Shown here piece after piece: positions 53,450 to 62,765 of a stretch of DNA of 64,000 bases (the first letter of the stretch is position 1; the number at the start of each line of letters is the position of its first letter). Below the pieces are notes generated by a model, which did no database searches, had not been told where the DNA came from, and worked only from the letters and a program-made list of their open reading frames with translations. A program made the position numbers and the translations under genes. The stretch is from Sphingobacterium pedocola (GTDB taxonomy: Bacteria; Bacteroidota; Bacteroidia; Sphingobacteriales; Sphingobacteriaceae). Location of the stretch: the NCBI RefSeq assembly GCF_015209965.1, contig NZ_MU158689.1:841629-905628 (forward strand), written 5' to 3'.

Positions 53450-54396
53450 GAGATATCAGCCGTAAACAAATGACATTACGAACAGCTTATGCTGTAGCTG
53501 TAGTATACTGTTCTGACGAAACCATTCACTTGATCAAGAGCAATCAGCTTCCCAAAGGAAATTTATTTGATGTCGCGCGGGCAGCGGGTTTTATAGGGGC
53601 CAAGCTAACGCCACAGCTTTTATCGCATTGTCACCCAGTCGGAATAGATGGAATGGATATTTCCTTTGAGTACCTGTCGCGTAGGGCGCATTCGACTTAT
53701 TTTTCGGATCCCAATCTTCCATCTTCCGGAATATTGATTTCGGTAAACGCTAAATCCATTGGCCGTACCGGTATTGAAATGGAATCGCTCGCGGCAGCAA
53801 GTATAGTCGCATTAGAAATTTACGATATGTTAAAACCGGTTGACCAAAATCTGGAGATCGGAAACATTCAGCTACGTCAGAAAACAGGTGGGAAATCTGG
53901 AAACTACGCATACTTGGGTATGACAACGACATGTGCCATATTGGTATGTTCTGATTCTACAGCGGCGGGTACTCGATCCGATAAAAGTGGTCTGCTTATT
54001 AAAGAAATCATGGAAAGCCATAAGGCAACTATCATCGACTATAAGATCGTACCCGACGAAAAAACGCTGATACAAAGTCAGATTCAAAAATGGGTGGCAG
54101 CAGATGTCCATTTTATCTTCACAACAGGCGGAACGGGTCTGGGGCCCCGAGATCATACCGTCGCAGCCGTTGCAGAGATATTAGAGCGAGATGCAGATGG
54201 TATTACCGAAGCAATGAGAGCGTTTGGGCAAATGCGAACCCCTGTGGCGATGATGAGTCGTTCGGTTGCCGGAGCAATACAACAAAGTCTTATTATAACA
54301 CTTCCAGGGAGTAGTAATGGCGTTCAGGAATCGTTGGACGCGATTTTACCGGGTGTTTTTCATGCTCGAAAAATGATGTTGGGGGGAGGACATTAA
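53446..54396 (+). CDS. MoaC-MogA/MoaB fusion, molybdenum cofactor biosynthesis
   Basis: The N-terminal 155 residues are MoaC, which with MoaA makes cyclic pyranopterin monophosphate from GTP. They show DISRKQMTLRTAYA, KGNLFDVARAAGFIGAKLT, HCHPVGIDG, GIEMESLAAASIVALEIYDMLKP (catalytic Asp and Lys kept) and TGGKSG. The C-terminal 155 residues are a MogA/MoaB domain that adenylylates molybdopterin (AILVCSDSTAAGTRSDKSG, FTTGGTGLGPRDHT). The fusion joins an early and a late step of the pathway and is known in Bacteroidota. Its start overlaps the stop of the upstream short frame, and moeA follows after 2 nt. Confidence 0.92.
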   Translation: MRDISRKQMTLRTAYAVAVVYCSDETIHLIKSNQLPKGNLFDVARAAGFIGAKLTPQLLSHCHPVGIDGMDISFEYLSRRAHSTYFSDPNLPSSGILISVNAKSIGRTGIEMESLAAASIVALEIYDMLKPVDQNLEIGNIQLRQKTGGKSGNYAYLGMTTTCAILVCSDSTAAGTRSDKSGLLIKEIMESHKATIIDYKIVPDEKTLIQSQIQKWVAADVHFIFTTGGTGLGPRDHTVAAVAEILERDADGITEAMRAFGQMRTPVAMMSRSVAGAIQQSLIITLPGSSNGVQESLDAILPGVFHARKMMLGGGH

Positions 54397-54398
54397 AA

Positions 54399-55580
54399 AT
54401 GGAAACGTTTGATAGTGCACAACGATTACTCCGCGAAGCTGCATCTTCATTCGGATGTGAAGAGGTGGATCTACATGAAGCTGATAATCGATTTTTGGCT
54501 GTAGATATAGTTGCCGATCGCGATTATCCTCCTTTTAATAGAGCAGCAATGGATGGTTATGCATTCCGGATTGAAGATTGGCATGATGGTATCCGTACCT
54601 ATGAGGTTGTTGAAGTAGTATACGCAGGGGCACAGCATAAGCAGGAACTAAAAAAGGGACAATGTTATAAAATCATGACCGGAGCAGCCTGTCCTGAAAG
54701 AATCAATGTAATTATAAAGCTCGAAGATGCGATCGAAGTGTCAGGTACAGTTAGCTTTACGGTGGATCGAGTTGCTGAATTCCAGCATATCGCTCGACAG
54801 GGCGAGGATGTAAAACAGTATGAAGTAGTTTTGTACGCACCTCAAAGGTGTAATGCGCAAATAATTAGTCTATTAGCTTCTTTGGGTGTGTCACGTGTAT
54901 CTGTATATCTCCTTCCTTCAGTGTCTATTGTGACTACCGGTTCCGAAGTGATACAGCCCGATTTACCGATAAGCCCTTTTCAAATTAGAAACAGCAATCA
55001 GTTTTTATTAAGATCCCTATTAAAAAAATGGTCCATTGTACCACAGCTTTGTACGCATGTTGATGATAACGTCCCCTCGCTCCAAGCAGTACTCCGAGAA
55101 GCATTAAAACATAATATTACGATAATAAATGGAGGTGTTTCAGTGGGAGATGCAGATTATGTTCCTACCGTATTAGGAGAACTGGGGGTCAAAGTTCTGT
55201 TTCATAAAGTATCTATCAAACCCGGAAAACCTATATTAGTCGGTCAGACAACAGGAGGTGGAATTGTATTTGCTCTACCGGGCAATCCCTTATCCTGCCT
55301 TGTGACCTTTACAGTGTTTGTAGAAGAATACCTGTACTATTGTTTTCAATATAGCCAGCGAATGATCTATAAACTTCCTGTTTTGGATTCTAGGCGCAAG
55401 AAAGGTGAACTTACGGAGTTCTTTCCCGTGAAAATCCATCCAAATGGTGGATTGTGTATGTTGGAGTACAACGGCTCTGGGGATATTACTGCAGCTTTAG
55501 GAGCAGACGGATTCGCGATACATCCCCACGAGATGGCAGAAATAGCACAGCATAGCTGGACATATTTTTATCCATTATAA
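54399..55580 (+). CDS. moeA: Molybdopterin molybdenumtransferase MoeA
   Basis: This enzyme inserts molybdate into adenylylated molybdopterin. Motifs are AVDIVADRDYPPFNRAAMDGYAFR near residue 35, KIMTGAACPERINVIIKLED, SIVTTGSEVI, QIRNSNQFLL, TIINGGVSVGDADYVP and the C-terminal FALPGNPLSCLVTF. The length of 393 residues is standard. It lies 2 nt after the moaC-mogA fusion gene, whose MogA domain makes its substrate, and 36 nt before the nitrate transporter gene. Confidence 0.95.
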   Translation: METFDSAQRLLREAASSFGCEEVDLHEADNRFLAVDIVADRDYPPFNRAAMDGYAFRIEDWHDGIRTYEVVEVVYAGAQHKQELKKGQCYKIMTGAACPERINVIIKLEDAIEVSGTVSFTVDRVAEFQHIARQGEDVKQYEVVLYAPQRCNAQIISLLASLGVSRVSVYLLPSVSIVTTGSEVIQPDLPISPFQIRNSNQFLLRSLLKKWSIVPQLCTHVDDNVPSLQAVLREALKHNITIINGGVSVGDADYVPTVLGELGVKVLFHKVSIKPGKPILVGQTTGGGIVFALPGNPLSCLVTFTVFVEEYLYYCFQYSQRMIYKLPVLDSRRKKGELTEFFPVKIHPNGGLCMLEYNGSGDITAALGADGFAIHPHEMAEIAQHSWTYFYPL

Positions 55581-55616
55581 TAATTTAATTCTTAATCCAC
55601 CTGAAAAAAATAATTT

Positions 55617-56957
55617 ATGAAAGAAGCACTTAAACCATTGACTACCCTCCGTATCTTTTCGATTAAAGGCATCCAGATGCGTACTTTTCACATCACCTGG
55701 ATTACCTTCTTTTTCTGTTTCTTTGGGTGGTTTGGCGTAGCGCCATTAATGCCCCTTATAAGAGAACAATTAAACTTAAGCAAAAGTGAGATCGGAAATA
55801 TTATTATCGCATCCGTTTCTGCCACTATTATAGCGAGGCTAGTCATTGGGAAATTATGCGATACGCTAGGGCCACGGCTATCCTATACTATTTTGTTAGC
55901 GATAGGTTCCCTTCCCGTTATGCTGATCGGTTTAAGTAATAGCTATGAATCATTTTTGTTGTTTAGGTTTTTTATCGGGATAATAGGTGCATCATTTGTT
56001 ATTACTCAATTTCATACCTCGATGATGTTTGCCCCCAACGTAGTTGGTACCGCGAATGCGGTTACCGGAGGGTGGGGTAACCTAGGCGGGGGAGTAACGA
56101 ATCTAGTTATGCCATTAATTGCAGCGGGTTTTGTCGGAATGGGACTGGTAAGCCACTCCGATTCCTGGCGAGTTGCGATGATCGTACCTGGTGTTATTTT
56201 ATTGGTAATGGCATTTGTTTACTATCGGTATACAAAAGACACTCCTGAAGGGAACTTTGATGAATTAACAGTTAGAAAGGGTAAGCGCAAAAAGGCAGAG
56301 AAAGGAACCTTTATAAAAGCATTAAAGGATTATCGTGTGTGGATTTTGACGTTTGCTTATGCTGCATGCTTTGGAATAGAGATTACTGTTGATAATGTCG
56401 CTGCGACGTTCTTTATGGATCAATTTGGAACGAGCATGATAATGGCAGGCGCAATGGCCAGTATATTCGGTGGAATGAATCTTTTTGCACGAGCTTTAGG
56501 AGGAATCGTAAGTGATAGAATTGGTAAATCCTACGGTTTAAAAGGTAAAGGCATTCTGTTAGGCGGCTTATTAATGTTAGAAGGTATCGGAATAGGACTG
56601 TTTGCGCAATCACATACGCTCACCATGGCAATAATAACGATGTTATTGTTTGCACTCTTTCTAAAAATGGCAAATGGTTGTACCTACGGTATAGTCCCGT
56701 TTATCAATAAAGATTCCATCGGCACGATAAGCGGTATAGTCGGTGCCGGTGGGAATATAGGTGCTATGCTTGTCGGATTTTTGTTTAAATCTGAACAGTT
56801 AACTTACGCAGACGCCTTCCGATATATCGGTATTGGTGTTACCATAATAGGCGTAATTGTACTTATTACCAAGTTTCAATTGAAAACTCTTGGCAAGGCG
56901 GCACCGGTTTCTCTTGAATTAGAAGACAAACAACAGATTCTCCATGAACAGAGATAA
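55617..56957 (+). CDS. narK: NarK/NasA-type nitrate/nitrite MFS transporter
   Basis: This 446-residue major-facilitator protein belongs to the nitrate/nitrite porter (NNP) family. Twelve hydrophobic segments are visible. The nitrate signature GGWGNLGGGVTNLVMPL is in TM5, and the second glycine-rich signature GIVGAGGNIGAMLVGFLF is in TM11. The loop region ARLVIGKLCDTLGPR is the typical MFS loop. It imports nitrate for the reductase encoded directly downstream; its end overlaps that gene's start by 14 nt. Confidence 0.93.
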   Translation: MKEALKPLTTLRIFSIKGIQMRTFHITWITFFFCFFGWFGVAPLMPLIREQLNLSKSEIGNIIIASVSATIIARLVIGKLCDTLGPRLSYTILLAIGSLPVMLIGLSNSYESFLLFRFFIGIIGASFVITQFHTSMMFAPNVVGTANAVTGGWGNLGGGVTNLVMPLIAAGFVGMGLVSHSDSWRVAMIVPGVILLVMAFVYYRYTKDTPEGNFDELTVRKGKRKKAEKGTFIKALKDYRVWILTFAYAACFGIEITVDNVAATFFMDQFGTSMIMAGAMASIFGGMNLFARALGGIVSDRIGKSYGLKGKGILLGGLLMLEGIGIGLFAQSHTLTMAIITMLLFALFLKMANGCTYGIVPFINKDSIGTISGIVGAGGNIGAMLVGFLFKSEQLTYADAFRYIGIGVTIIGVIVLITKFQLKTLGKAAPVSLELEDKQQILHEQR

Positions 56958-59900
56958 ACAAGAAACTTTTACCAGTACGTGCTGTTATTGTGGCGTAGGC
57001 TGTGGTGTTAAGGTTAAAATCGAAAGCAAAGATACCGTTTCCGTAAAGGGAGATGAGGATCACCCTGTTAATAGCGGGATGCTTTGTAGTAAAGGACTCA
57101 ATTTGCAATATACGGTAAATGATAAATCGGACCGTTTATTGTATCCGCAGATGCGCTATAATAAGAATATGCCTTTGCAGCGTATATCTTGGGATGCAGC
57201 GTTAGAGCGTACGGTCGCTGTATTCAAAACTTTCATCGAAAAATATGGCCCAGATTCCGTCGCGTTTTATGCTTCTGGTCAATGTCTTACGGAAGAGTAT
57301 TATGTAATAAACAAGCTGATAAAGGGATTTATTGGTAGCAATAACATCGATACCAATTCACGTCTATGCATGAGTAGTGCGGTTACAGCATACAAAATGT
57401 CATTAGGAGAAGACAGTGTGCCCATTTGTTATGATGATATCGAAATAGCAGATTGTTTTTTGGTAACGGGTGCAAATCCTGCTTGGTGTCATCCTATTTT
57501 ATGGCGACGTGTTGAAGCACATAAATTTGCCAATCCGCATATTAAGATTATCGTAGTCGATCCCCGCGTTACTGATTCTTGTTCATTAGCTGATCTGCAT
57601 CTACAGATTAACCCCGGTACGGACATCGTGCTCAACTATGCCATAGGGAGGATATTGATCGAAAACAATCAGATAGATAGTAATTTTATCCGTGATCACA
57701 CGGAGGGATTTGAAGCCTATACACAACGTGTCTTTGAGAAAACTGTTTCCGAAGCCGCCATCATCTGTGGTGTGCAAGAGGCATCCATCCGGTTGGCTGC
57801 CGAATATATCGGCGATGCAAAAGGCTTCTTAAGTCTTTGGACAATGGGGCTTAATCAAAGTGCAATTGGTGTTAATAAAAATTTGAGTCTCATCAACCTT
57901 AATCTAATTACCGGGAAAATCGGAAAGCCAGGTAGCGGACCTTTTTCGCTGACGGGACAACCCAATGCTATGGGGGGGCGAGAGGTTGGTGGTTTGGCTA
58001 ATTTGCTGCCGGCTCACCGGGATCTGTCAAATGATAAACATCGAAAAGAAGTGCAAAAATTTTGGGGTGGCGCTACAATCTCGGATAAAGCAGGACTTAC
58101 CGCAACGGAGATGTTCGAAGCGCTCCATGATGGACGGTTGAAAGCGATATGGATTTTGTGTACAAATCCAATGACGAGTTTACCAAATGTAAGGTTTGCG
58201 GAGGAAGCTTTAAAAAAAGCAAAATTTGTAGTCGTGCAGGAGATTACGGATAAGGCGCAGACATTGCCCTATGCGGATGTTATTTTACCTGCGGCTGCAT
58301 GGGCGGAAAAAGAGGGAACTATGACGAATTCAGAACGCCGGGTGAGCCACCTCCATAAAATCATTGATCCTCCCGGTGAGGCGCTACCGGATGCAGAAAT
58401 TATTTGCCGTTTTGCCCAGAAAATGGGCTATAAGGGGTTTGATTACCTTCATCCTTCGGATATTTATAGAGAGCATAGTAAGCTTACCGCTAGAACCAAT
58501 ACGAGCGTTGATGGGTTAGATTATGCGCTTATAGACAGCAATAAAACGGTACAGTGGCCTTTTCAAAAACGAAAGCGGACAGGAACAGCGCGGTTGTTTA
58601 CTGATCACGAATTTTATACGCCGAGTAAAAGGGCGATTATACATAGCCCTGTTGATGTGCTGACAAGCGAACTTCCCAATTCAGAATATCCTTTTATTCT
58701 GACCACAGGACGAATCAGGGACCATTGGCATACCATGTCTAAAACGGGTAAGGTAAGTAAGCTTAAGCAACATATTAAAGAAGCATTTTTGGAAATGAAT
58801 CCGGTCGACGCCGAACGACTGCACATAGCAGATGATCAAATTGTATGCGCACAATCCAGACGTGGAAAAGTGCAAGTTAAGGCCAGGATTACGAATAGCA
58901 TTAAACCAGGAGTTGTCTTTCTTCCAATGCATTGGGGAAAGGCACTGGGAAGCGATCTGCATAGAACGAATAATTTAACAAGCGCATACGTAGATCCATT
59001 ATCAAAAGAACCTGACTTTAAATATTGCGCTGTTCATATCGAACCATTTTCAAAGCCATTTCAAAAAATCGTAGTAGTAGGTGCAGGCGCGGGGGCATTT
59101 GGATTTGTAAAATCGTATAGAGCGTTAAATGAATTGGACGAAATTACTGTTTTCAGTAATGAAGACCAACCATTTTACAATAGAGTAATGTTACCGCATT
59201 ATGTGAGTGGAGAGCAGGGATGGGAACAGCTCGTGAAAATGAAAGATGGAGAGGAAAATGAGTATAATATCAAACATCTGCGCGGGATTGGTGTACAGCG
59301 TATAGATCGTGAAAGTAAATATGTAATCGACTCCAGAGGAAGGAAGACACCCTATGATATCTTGATTTTAGCTACGGGCAGTCGCGCTACATTACCTAAG
59401 AATGTGCCCAATCTATCTGGCATATTTACAATGAGAAGGCGGGATGACGCAGATAATTTAAAGAAATACCTGCCTAAAAATTCGCACGTTGTTATTGTAG
59501 GCGGAGGTTTGTTGGGATTGGAAATGGCAGCTTCTCTGCGGGAAATAGGCGTCAAGATTACGGTCGTACAAAGGGTGTCCCGTTTTCTGAATAGACAGCT
59601 GGATATATTAGGCAGCCAGATGTTGCATGAGGAAATGGTAGAACAGGGGTGCGATATATATTACAATGATGAGGTGCAGCTGTACTATGGAAGAAGTAAA
59701 CTAACAAAGGTTGAACTGAAAAGCGGGGCGCAGATAAAATGCGATGCTATCATTTTGGCAATTGGTACGACTCCGAATATTGAATTGGCTAAGGAGGCAG
59801 GTTTACTTTGCAAGAGAGGTGTCGTCGTAAATGAACGCTTGCAAACGAGCGATCCGAATATTTATGCAATAGGTGAAATTGCTGAATTTGACGGTACACT

Positions 59901-60468
59901 TTATGGAATCACCGCGGCAGCGGAGCAGCAGGCAGCGGTAGTCGCAAAATTCCACAATGGTGACGTGGGGAGCTATTATGCAGGTAGTTTATTTATGAAT
60001 ATTATCAAAATCCAGGGATTTGATTTGTGTAGTATTGGCCTCAGCGAATCACCTAATGAGGAGTATGAGGAAGTCGTCTTTATCGATAAGGCTAAGCGTT
60101 ATTACAAAAAATGTATTATACATCAGGATAGGCTAGTGGGTACCGTACTTATTGGAGATAAGAATGAGTTTTTAGAATTTAAAGATCTTATTGCAAATAA
60201 AACTGAACTAAGCGATAAAAGGCTTCAACTACTACGAAGTGGTAACAAAGCCGAACCTCTTATAGGGAAACTGGTCTGCAGTTGCAGTCAGGTTGGAGCT
60301 GGTAACCTGACCCGAAAAATAGAATCTGGCTGTGCAGATCTGCAACAGCTGTGTGAAGCTACCGGAGCAGGTATGGGGTGCGGTTCTTGTCGACCGGAGG
60401 TGAAATCTATTTTAGATCAGTTCTTAGCAACAACAGTTATAGCGGAGGAGGTGCCAATTGAAAACTAA
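56944..60468 (+). CDS. Assimilatory nitrate reductase fused to NADH-dependent electron-transfer module
   Basis: This 1174-residue protein fuses a molybdopterin nitrate reductase to an FAD module. The N terminus has the [4Fe-4S] ligands Cys13, Cys16, Cys20 and Cys48. The Mo-ligand Cys142 lies in NSRLCMSSAV. The catalytic part, with EGTMTNSERRV and a C-terminal molybdopterin-dinucleotide-binding domain, extends to about residue 695. From about 708 an FAD/NAD(P)H-binding module follows (VVVGAGAGAFGFVKSYRAL, later VIVGGGLLGLEMAASL), as in NirB and NasB. The end (about 1111-1160) is a BFD-like [2Fe-2S] domain with CSCS and GCGSC. It thus combines what Bacillus encodes as NasC and NasB. It is cytoplasmic. 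Both ends overlap the neighbouring genes. Confidence 0.9.
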   Translation: MNRDKQETFTSTCCYCGVGCGVKVKIESKDTVSVKGDEDHPVNSGMLCSKGLNLQYTVNDKSDRLLYPQMRYNKNMPLQRISWDAALERTVAVFKTFIEKYGPDSVAFYASGQCLTEEYYVINKLIKGFIGSNNIDTNSRLCMSSAVTAYKMSLGEDSVPICYDDIEIADCFLVTGANPAWCHPILWRRVEAHKFANPHIKIIVVDPRVTDSCSLADLHLQINPGTDIVLNYAIGRILIENNQIDSNFIRDHTEGFEAYTQRVFEKTVSEAAIICGVQEASIRLAAEYIGDAKGFLSLWTMGLNQSAIGVNKNLSLINLNLITGKIGKPGSGPFSLTGQPNAMGGREVGGLANLLPAHRDLSNDKHRKEVQKFWGGATISDKAGLTATEMFEALHDGRLKAIWILCTNPMTSLPNVRFAEEALKKAKFVVVQEITDKAQTLPYADVILPAAAWAEKEGTMTNSERRVSHLHKIIDPPGEALPDAEIICRFAQKMGYKGFDYLHPSDIYREHSKLTARTNTSVDGLDYALIDSNKTVQWPFQKRKRTGTARLFTDHEFYTPSKRAIIHSPVDVLTSELPNSEYPFILTTGRIRDHWHTMSKTGKVSKLKQHIKEAFLEMNPVDAERLHIADDQIVCAQSRRGKVQVKARITNSIKPGVVFLPMHWGKALGSDLHRTNNLTSAYVDPLSKEPDFKYCAVHIEPFSKPFQKIVVVGAGAGAFGFVKSYRALNELDEITVFSNEDQPFYNRVMLPHYVSGEQGWEQLVKMKDGEENEYNIKHLRGIGVQRIDRESKYVIDSRGRKTPYDILILATGSRATLPKNVPNLSGIFTMRRRDDADNLKKYLPKNSHVVIVGGGLLGLEMAASLREIGVKITVVQRVSRFLNRQLDILGSQMLHEEMVEQGCDIYYNDEVQLYYGRSKLTKVELKSGAQIKCDAIILAIGTTPNIELAKEAGLLCKRGVVVNERLQTSDPNIYAIGEIAEFDGTLYGITAAAEQQAAVVAKFHNGDVGSYYAGSLFMNIIKIQGFDLCSIGLSESPNEEYEEVVFIDKAKRYYKKCIIHQDRLVGTVLIGDKNEFLEFKDLIANKTELSDKRLQLLRSGNKAEPLIGKLVCSCSQVGAGNLTRKIESGCADLQQLCEATGAGMGCGSCRPEVKSILDQFLATTVIAEEVPIEN
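60444..60453 (+). promoter_or_regulatory. Strong Shine-Dalgarno deciding a TTG start
   Basis: GGAGGAGGTG lies 5-8 nt in front of a TTG at 60458. No in-frame ATG is available nearby, so TTG is taken as start of the next gene. Strong Shine-Dalgarno sequences are unusual in Bacteroidota. Confidence 0.6.
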
Positions 60469-61972
60469 TATAACAACCGTACACCAAATAAAAGTAAATC
60501 TCCGGGGTGGAATTGTCGCAGTAGGGGATCTATTGCCTATTTTAGAAATTTTACAACAGGTAGGTATCAGAGAAATTAGATTCGGTACGCGCCAACAACT
60601 TTATTTTGAGGTAAATGCTGATGAACTTGAACAAATTGAATACGGATTTTTAAGCACCGATAGCGAGTTTGAAATCGATAACGATGATTATCCGAATATT
60701 GTGAGTTCATATGTTACAGACGACCTGTTTACCCAGTCTACGTGGTTACGTGAGGGGGTTTATCGGGATGTTCTGGATTCCTTTAACTATAAACCAAAAC
60801 TAAAGGTTAATCTGGTGGACAATAGTCAGTCATTAGTGCCTTTATTTACGGGAAATTTAAATTTCATTTCATCAGAAGTAAGTAACTATTGGTATCTGTA
60901 TGTTCGATTTCCGAAGACCAATATTTTGTATTGTTGGTCATCTTTAATCTATTCCTTTGATATCTCTTCTGTCTGTCAAAACATAGAAGAGGTTATAGGG
61001 GAAGAGTCAGGGATATTTGTCGGCTGCGAAGAAGTCGACGGAGTTTTATTGGAAGAGAAAGTAAAGAGCAAAGGAAATTATTTTTCGCAAGCATTAACAA
61101 CTCTTTTGACAACGGATGAATTTCAATTACCCTATTATGAAGGATTCAATAGGTATAACGATAAGTTTTGGTTGGGCATTTACAGGCGAAGTGAACTTTT
61201 TACCGTAGATTTTCTGTCGGATATTTGTACGGTATGTGCCAAAACCCGGATAGCACAAATTTATACTACACCATGGAAATCCATCATCATAAAGGGAATC
61301 CAAGCGTCAGATAGGAAGTTATGGAACGGTGTGCTCAACAAGCACCGGATCAATGTACGTCACGCCTCGAATGAACTGAACTGGCAAACGGAGGACGTTT
61401 GTAATTATGGCTTGGCACTTAAGCACGAGCTGATCTTCCATTTTAATCAAATGGATTTAAGAACATTTAAATTGTGCTTTGCGATCAAAACAAATCCAAA
61501 AAGCAGCCTTTTTGGTTCGATCATTATAAAGCAATTATTTCTTGATACAGATGGAGAGTGGTTTGATGTACTACATACCGTCGATTTTAATCCGAATTCT
61601 AAGAATCTGATCTGTTATGAACACAAGGTTCCGAGATCAGGACTTATTGGAACGTTGACGAGTTTATGTAACTACTACTATGAATTACAGGAAACAAAAT
61701 CAAACCTATCAATATTCGATCACGTAGATTATGCTTCTGTCAATGAAGGATCCCATGAGGTGGTTGTTATCCACCAATGTATGAAATGTTTGAGTCTATA
61801 CGACCCCGAATGGGGCGATGAAATAGCGAATATAGCAGCAGGTGTAACATTTGCCGCGTTGGATGATACCTATTGCTGCTCTATCTGTAATGCAGGTAAA
61901 GAATGTTTTGTTGCGGTAAATAAGAAAACCTTAGCGGCAATAAATGCTGTGAGAATTGAATTTAATGAATAA
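60458..61972 (+). CDS. NSR-like protein with C-terminal rubredoxin domain
   Basis: This 504-residue protein sits in the nitrate operon between the nitrate reductase and mobA. Two segments resemble the ferredoxin-like half domains of nitrite/sulfite reductases: VAVGDLLPILEILQQVGIREIRFGTRQQLYFEV (about 20-52) and FLSDICTVCAKTRIAQIYTTPWKSIIIKG (about 252-282). The Cys-rich siroheme/[4Fe-4S] motifs of true reductases are not seen. The C-terminal part (about 435-485) is a rubredoxin domain with CMKC (441, 444) and CSIC (474, 477), DPEWGD and AGKECF. It likely carries electrons through its iron centre rather than reducing nitrite. Initiation at TTG is supported by a strong Shine-Dalgarno. The precise role is unknown. 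Confidence 0.75.
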   Translation: MKTNITTVHQIKVNLRGGIVAVGDLLPILEILQQVGIREIRFGTRQQLYFEVNADELEQIEYGFLSTDSEFEIDNDDYPNIVSSYVTDDLFTQSTWLREGVYRDVLDSFNYKPKLKVNLVDNSQSLVPLFTGNLNFISSEVSNYWYLYVRFPKTNILYCWSSLIYSFDISSVCQNIEEVIGEESGIFVGCEEVDGVLLEEKVKSKGNYFSQALTTLLTTDEFQLPYYEGFNRYNDKFWLGIYRRSELFTVDFLSDICTVCAKTRIAQIYTTPWKSIIIKGIQASDRKLWNGVLNKHRINVRHASNELNWQTEDVCNYGLALKHELIFHFNQMDLRTFKLCFAIKTNPKSSLFGSIIIKQLFLDTDGEWFDVLHTVDFNPNSKNLICYEHKVPRSGLIGTLTSLCNYYYELQETKSNLSIFDHVDYASVNEGSHEVVVIHQCMKCLSLYDPEWGDEIANIAAGVTFAALDDTYCCSICNAGKECFVAVNKKTLAAINAVRIEFNE

Positions 61973-61974
61973 TC

Positions 61975-62544
61975 ATGATAGGACTTGTTTTATGTGGTGG
62001 TGAAAGCAAACGGATGGGGAGGGACAAGGGCATGTTGCAGTATGGAAATTACACCTGGGCTGAATATGCGCAGCAAATATTGCATTGTACGGATTTGCCG
62101 GCATTTATATCCGTGAATGAAAGACAACTTCCAGTATATCAACAGCAGTTTTCGAATCCGGAATTGATTGTAGACTGTGTGTCTGCAAAAGGACCTTTAA
62201 CCGGGTTATTGAGTGCTCATTTTAATTTTCCAGAGGAGGATATCTTGGTGTTGGCCTGTGATATGATCAATATGGATACCGATACCTTGCGTACATTAAT
62301 ACGAAATCATGTTGACAATAAAGGAATAGCAGGTTGCTTTTTTGAAAATAACAGTCGTGTGGAGCCATTGTGCGCCATTTATTCTTCCAGTATGCTAGCA
62401 CAAATTGCTACGCAATTAAACTCAGGAACACTTATTCATTTTGCATTACATAAAATCATTTTAAGTTTCCACGTTTCTATCATACCGATCGCTGATCATA
62501 TTAAGTTTGTCAATTACAATACCATTGACCATTTTTATGAATAG
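61975..62544 (+). CDS. mobA: Molybdenum cofactor guanylyltransferase MobA
   Basis: This enzyme attaches GMP to molybdopterin to form the bis-MGD cofactor that nitrate reductases of this type need. The nucleotide-binding loop is LVLCGGESKRMGRDKGML at the N terminus, followed by VLACDMINMDTDTL with the metal-binding Asp and FFENNSRVEPLCAIY. At 189 residues it is the usual length. The gene starts 2 nt after the rubredoxin-tail gene and is the last gene of the operon. It ties the operon to a bis-MGD enzyme. Confidence 0.92.
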   Translation: MIGLVLCGGESKRMGRDKGMLQYGNYTWAEYAQQILHCTDLPAFISVNERQLPVYQQQFSNPELIVDCVSAKGPLTGLLSAHFNFPEEDILVLACDMINMDTDTLRTLIRNHVDNKGIAGCFFENNSRVEPLCAIYSSSMLAQIATQLNSGTLIHFALHKIILSFHVSIIPIADHIKFVNYNTIDHFYE

Positions 62545-62599
62545 GAGATCAAAAATAGAGAGACGAAGCGAATATTAGAGACAGCCCTGTTTTTAATTC

Positions 62600-62633
62600 G
62601 AGAGCCTAAGATATTTTACTATCTCAGGCTCTC
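62600..62633 (+). terminator. Hairpin at the end of the nitrate operon
   Basis: The stem GAGAGCCT / AGGCTCTC, extended inward by AGATA/TATCT with a bulge, lies 55 nt after mobA. The following TTCTTCG tract is T-rich but short. Confidence 0.6.
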
Positions 62634-62765
62634 TTCTTCGTGAGGTATTCAATATACCCTATATTTTTTCTGCAGACGCTTCCACTTATTTATATAACGT
62701 TTGTCGTTTCAAATTGTTGTAAAAAAAAACAAAAAAAATGCTAATTCATGGGCCTTTCTCCAGCA

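Noticed and set aside
62545..62765. Poly-A tract near 62720 considered as a mobile-element end
   Set aside because: No terminal inverted repeat, target duplication or transposase remnant accompanies it.
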